DNA from: Owenia fusiformis
Taxonomy: Eukaryota; Annelida; Polychaeta; Sabellida; Oweniidae
Direction of reading: 5' to 3'
DNA length: 64,000 nucleotides
Assembly (NCBI GenBank): GCA_903813345.2
Contig: CAIIXF020000006.1
Location: 24,683,936-24,747,935 of the forward strand
The notes under the pieces are model-generated. The model was not told the origin of the DNA. It did not search any database and saw only the letters and a program-made list of their open reading frames with translations. This document shows, piece after piece, positions 62,901 through 64,000 of the stretch; position 1 is the stretch's first letter; each line of letters begins with the position of its first letter. The translations under genes were made by a program, and so were the position numbers.

Positions 62901-63191
62901 TAGGGGTTGATAATTTATGGGCATAAAAGTGTACCTTTTACATCATCTACTGAAACTTTGATGTAGCTGATGTTGTCATTGGTTGAGGGGTTAAAAAGTA
63001 TGAATCCAAGACTGTACCTTAAATGGCATCTGTTTTGGAGTTGATAATTATGCAATGGGTATAAGACTGTACCTTTAATGTCATCTTTAGAAAGAGTAGG
63101 TTCTGGTTGTGGTGGGGCACCAAGTTGTGACATGACGGTGAGGCAACGTTGATAGGTCCCTGGAGCAGAGCCACCATTCTTTTTGATGATT
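47931..63191 (-). CDS. phr6-4: (6-4) photolyase, C-terminal eight exons (5' end outside window)
   Basis: This is a light-dependent DNA repair flavoprotein that reverses (6-4) pyrimidine photoproducts in the nucleus. Exons on the minus strand: 63191-63073, 52706-52555, 51192-51046, 50263-50099, 49780-49640, 49084-48933, 48441-48242 and 47965-47931. All are GT-AG with matching phases, giving 369 residues. Landmarks in order are [83 protein letters not shown] (with the two catalytic-site histidines), [14 protein letters not shown] (Asn facing flavin N5), [19 protein letters not shown] and IYEPWKAP. The KTEPNS and [11 protein letters not shown] signatures favour (6-4) photolyase over the circadian cryptochromes. 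The last tiny exon adds [11 protein letters not shown], a nuclear-signal-like tail. The N-terminal alpha/beta domain (about 130-150 residues) must lie beyond 64000. Confidence 0.93.
49430..49573 (-). mobile_element. GTCACCACC-family MITE copy
   Basis: ACATGCAAAATGTCACCACC at 49435 to TTTTGGTGGTGACAT at about 49572, inverted with respect to the copies at 1661 and 39837. Lies in a photolyase intron. Confidence 0.7.
50280..51045 (+). repeat. 207-bp tandem array filling a photolyase intron
   Basis: Units begin with ATTCAATGGTGATGGATATT at about 50302, 50509, 50716 and 50921; the last one carries an internal deletion. Each contains TCATACAGTACATAAACTGT and ends in GTATATCATACTCCTTTAAT. The left edge lies about 20 bp from exon 50263-50099 and the right edge runs into exon 51192-51046, so essentially the whole 782-nt intron is the array. 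The 207-bp period is a multiple of three, giving spurious 60-66 codon frames. Confidence 0.88.
51204..51325 (-). mobile_element. GTCACCACC-family MITE copy
   Basis: ACATGCAAAATGTCACCACC to CACTTTTTGGTGGTGAC. Its edge starts 11 bp from the acceptor of the photolyase exon 51192-51046, so it occupies the branch-point region. Confidence 0.75.
51480..52475 (+). repeat. GGCCATTTTGAA repeats ending in a GGACGG run
   Basis: Multiple diverged units carry AAAATGGCGGCCATTTTGAA, a CATAAGCnTATAAAATTTGA block and GTATTTGAGTTATC. They end with a TCCGGACACACGGACGGACG run at about 52393-52432. This family is dispersed (see 54170, 56860, 57150 and 60580). Lies in a photolyase intron. Confidence 0.75.
52919..53069. 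mobile_element. Hairpin MITE-like inverted repeat (150 bp)
   Basis: GGAATAAATAATGATA at 52919 is matched by the inverse TATCACTATTTATTCC ending at 53069. Inner pairing is ATGGTGAAATTC / GAATTTCACCAT and TTGAATGGAATGTC / GACATTCTATTCAA. Lies in the large photolyase intron. Confidence 0.7.
53244..53645 (+). mobile_element. GATGCGAGTAG-family MITE, fullest copy (402 bp)
   Basis: The inverted ends AGATGCGAGTAG (53244) and CTACTCGCATCT (53645) are perfect over 12 bp. Subterminal regions are shared with copies at 6945, 29500, 33819 and, partly, 61380. No clear target duplication was seen. Confidence 0.75.
54170..56450 (+). repeat. Tandem array, about 340-bp unit, ending in (GACGGACG)n
   Basis: Six to seven units repeat the order GCTGATTTTTCGTAACAAAA, AGGACACCTGAAATTATTTG, GAATTTCGCGAGACAAAA, GGCGAGCTTTTGAACC, GGAATCCTATCGACAGAGG. 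Units near 54893 and 55229 are almost identical. A final, shortened unit leads into a GACGGACAGACGG run at 56370-56430. It lies in the large photolyase intron. Confidence 0.9.
56860..57720. repeat. Further GGACGG / GGCCATTTTGAA family copies
   Basis: A GACGGACGGACCAACGGACG run at about 56975-57045 with a GTGTGAGCC tail, then decayed units with GGTGGCCATTTTGAATTTAG to about 57540 and a CCAACCGGCCGACCGAC run near 57650. No coding potential. Confidence 0.7.
57721..58293. promoter_or_regulatory. 5' flank of the DEG/ENaC gene
   Basis: Unique AT-rich DNA between the repeats and the start codon. TATATATATATA at about 58101-58111 is the only TATA-like run. An in-frame TAA at 58279-58281 fixes the downstream ATG as the first possible start of this frame. 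Confidence 0.35.
58294..59931 (+). CDS. DEG/ENaC family sodium channel, single exon, 545 residues
   Basis: Subunit of a trimeric amiloride-type cation channel of the plasma membrane. The order of family landmarks is complete: the short cytoplasmic N-terminus with the His-Gly gating motif (SAHGWGK, His15-Gly16), TM1 about 31-53, post-TM1 [11 protein letters not shown] at about 73, a large extracellular domain with paired cysteines (ACLLTC.....GFKRCGC, then CECKENC), and TM2 about 498-526. The pre-TM2 and pore stretch reads [20 protein letters not shown]. In most members the selectivity filter is G-S/A-S; here it is Gly-Met-Ser. The basic tail is about 20 residues. An in-frame stop 13 bases upstream sets the start. 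There is no intron in the coding region, and it lies wholly inside a photolyase intron on the opposite strand. The ligand (peptide, acid or mechanical) cannot be told from sequence. Confidence 0.93.
   Translation: MRTLIGEFAGNTSAHGWGKASQTTSKLAKAAWIFTSSACSIVALFLIIKVVIKYCEFNTKDSIRVSKDEAVFPSVTVCPLTPISRKGMATFRKELAENNSAIDSMLYYNNFLYVLGQYNLNISSLQNASEELQLLYNQSYKRLHTNAGYYENYQQSERLRYTIKQKDFIPSCKYQSEVCSEELYHSGHHEHFNCFTFNGPLSNISSLDVDSGPSAGLSLILYLDIDLEHSSFYDPDYPTSGSQGVRVVIHEQGTWPDPENDGFDIKAGNSVNVALSSERRELMGQPWGDCADHNDIKYDRWKYSTKACLLTCIQRLGFKRCGCIRGSLPVDDKTKDVEFCANIQSREWLKSDPNVTLLRQDLNQLNCSLQEYSLSDILAQEGCECKENCKIDKYDIMLSDSEWPMKGIEFHFYCDMIMKLGNYNENSSIYQAFHDRVASNCSSLAYDVERKKIINKDIGKDLREQFLRLNVYFKDSDTKVTTQTEDFSIGSMVSEIGGSLGLLIGMSVISISEVFILCLGILAILIRKSKAQTKVETFKDKMEYP
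59942..59947 (+). terminator. Polyadenylation signal AATAAA of the DEG/ENaC gene
   Basis: AATAAA begins 11 nt after the stop codon, giving an unusually short 3' end. The CAGGCC-family repeat starts only about 70 bp further on. Confidence 0.6.
60018..60296 (+). mobile_element. CAGGCC-family MITE with internal insertion
   Basis: CAGGCCAGTAGCCAGG at 60018 and CCTGGCTATGGGCC ending near 60295 are the ends. The body matches 38472-38663, except for about 100 extra bases (about 60140-60238) between CACTTGAGAAGTGCT and ATTGCATGATTTTG. Confidence 0.75.
60580..61375 (+). repeat. Tandem repeat of 110-140-bp units, GGACGG family
   Basis: Three units carry GACAGTGTGTCATGCTTATA, GTATTCTCATACCAAATATG and AACAAAATCGCTCCACT. 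They are followed by ATGGCCGCCATTTTGAATTA and a closing CCCGGACGGACGGAGG at about 61321. Lies in the large photolyase intron, downstream of the channel gene. Confidence 0.8.
61380..61575 (-). mobile_element. GATGCGAGTAG-family MITE, decayed relative
   Basis: TCTAGATGTAATTTCACAAG and TTTCAAATATGACCTCACTT resemble the subterminal part of the 6945-7082 fragment. Both inverted ends are missing. Confidence 0.35.
61906..62195 (-). mobile_element. GTCACCACC-family copy with 73-bp internal duplication
   Basis: GCGTTAACATCCAAAATGTC starts the copy and CACTTCTAGAAGTGACAT ends it. The block GAACTGCTGGATACCAACCA ... CTATAACAATATGTCACA occurs twice in tandem (about 62037-62108 and 62110-62182). Confidence 0.7.
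62277..62398 (+). mobile_element. GTCACCACC-family MITE copy
   Basis: Starts ATGTCACCACCAAAAAGTGG and ends with TTTTTGCATGTTAATGCCTT. Confidence 0.7.
62507..63085 (-). repeat. Degenerate repeats of the exon-end/donor sequence
   Basis: The end of the photolyase exon at 63073 reads (minus strand) GATGACATTAAAG followed by gtacagtcttatacc. Similar exon-end plus GTAC blocks occur at about 63011-63031, 62929-62951 and 62507-62523, the first two followed by related CTTnnnnCCCATAA-type sequence. Confidence 0.55.
62588..62843 (-). mobile_element. tRNA-derived SINE
   Basis: Read on the minus strand, the 5' head begins GCCGGGTTGGCCTAGTGGTT, with an A box (TGGCCTAGTGGTTGAGG). This is followed at 62757-62777 by a B-box-like GGTCTTGTGTTCAAACCC, the internal RNA polymerase III promoter of tRNA genes. 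The tRNA-like part is interrupted and cannot form a functional tRNA. The body contains CGGCGATTACTAGAGTGCTG, GCTGGCTAGAATTGCTAGCC and a 3' end GGGAAGAACTGCTCTACCC. The body is reminiscent of meta-SINE families of bivalves, but I am not certain. Confidence 0.75.
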
Positions 63192-63637
63192 CTAAAATAA
63201 AAAATTATGGTCTAAAATAAAAAATGAGCCAAAATATTTGGTGTCCTTACATGGTGAAAAAGCTAGTTTCTCCATAAGATTGTGGAGACACAAGGACGGA
63301 AGGACGGAGAAACAAATGGAAGGATGGACTACTGTACAATTCAGGCTCACAATGTGATACAACAAATGGCTTTCCAATAAAATGCTAAGCCCAACTTTAA
63401 AAACTTTAAAACAGAACATAACTCAAGTTACGTAAGTTTATTAATTAGGGGTTGCATATGGGCTACCTTTATGCTTGACAAGCCAATATAGCTCAATTGC
63501 ACAATCAACACAGTATATAACAGCATGTAAAGATTTCAACAAAATAAGCTTGTAACATAAGATATTTTGCTTTATACATATCTTATACATGTATTTGAAT
63601 GTCATATGAAGGTAAATCAATGATCATTTGAGCAGTT

Positions 63638-63775
63638 TTTCGAAACGGGAGTTTTTGCCAAGTTTTTGCTAAGATTTTGCCAAGGGGGGAGCTTTTTGAC
63701 AGTTTTGGCAAAAAATCATGTGAAAAGTGCTCAGAATGGTGAAACACTGCATGATTTTGAAAGAATTACCATGGT
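63638..63775 (+). mobile_element. CAGGCC-family MITE, decayed copy
   Basis: Shares TTTGCCAAGGGGGGAGCTTT, GTGAAAAGTGCTCAGAATGG and CTGCATGATTTTGAAAGAAT with 38472-38663; the termini are lost. Confidence 0.6.
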
Positions 63776-63824
63776 AACCTCTTTATTTACATCACGGATA
63801 CAATCCATAGTAGGAAAATGTGAC

Positions 63825-63962
63825 AACAAGGCATTAACCAGCAAAATGCCACCATCTGCCATTTGTTACAGATGTCGAACATTGAACACCAATGGCCAAA
63901 CACCAACCATCTCAAAAAAAGATTAAGACAATATCAATATGCCACCACTTCTGGTGACTATC
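63825..63962 (-). mobile_element. GTCACCACC-family MITE copy
   Basis: GGCATTAACCAGCAAAATGC through GCCATTTGTTACAGATGTCG to ATGCCACCACTTCTGGTGAC, in minus orientation relative to 1661. Confidence 0.65.
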
Positions 63963-64000
63963 AAAATAAAAATGTTGTATAACAAAACATACATACTGTT

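Overview
This is an AT-rich window from an invertebrate animal nuclear genome. The evidence is GT-AG spliced genes with consistent exon phases, long introns, an animal-type (6-4) photolyase, a DEG/ENaC channel, a tRNA-derived SINE and many short non-autonomous DNA transposons. The repeat style (short TIR elements, families ending in GGACGG runs, hairpin elements) resembles marine lophotrochozoans such as molluscs. That placement is an inference and cannot be settled from sequence inspection.

Layout. Positions 1-31000 contain no gene I can support and are dominated by transposable elements. 13-10017 is a 10-kb CACTA-like element with about 550-bp repeat-built inverted arms. 17621-18829 is a TIR element carrying repeated TGACCTTTGACCT motifs. 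19398-21054 is an inverted-repeat element with a TTAA-bounded element at its exact centre. 21475-22094 is a probable solo LTR. 25518-26030 is a near-perfect palindrome. 26230-29170 is a 2.9-kb TIR element with a 6-bp target duplication that carries three tandem hairpins.

Genes begin at about 31 kb. A five-exon gene on the minus strand (31144-34673) encodes a 104-residue two-helix membrane protein resembling TMEM141. It is followed by a 1.56-kb TIR element with a perfect 8-bp target duplication. An eleven-exon plus-strand gene (37921-44848) encodes an unrecognised, largely disordered protein of about 982 residues. From 47931 to the right edge lies the (6-4) photolyase gene on the minus strand; its first exons fall outside the window. 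Its roughly 10-kb intron holds a complete intronless DEG/ENaC sodium-channel gene on the opposite strand (58294-59931), plus SINE, MITE and tandem-repeat material.

The genes are not an operon and share no evident pathway: DNA repair, ion channel, small membrane protein, unknown. A recurring theme is that tandem arrays in introns are built from sequence next to exon boundaries, seen at three introns in two genes. All transposon calls rest on inverted ends and target duplications read by eye; no transposase gene was recognised in any of them.
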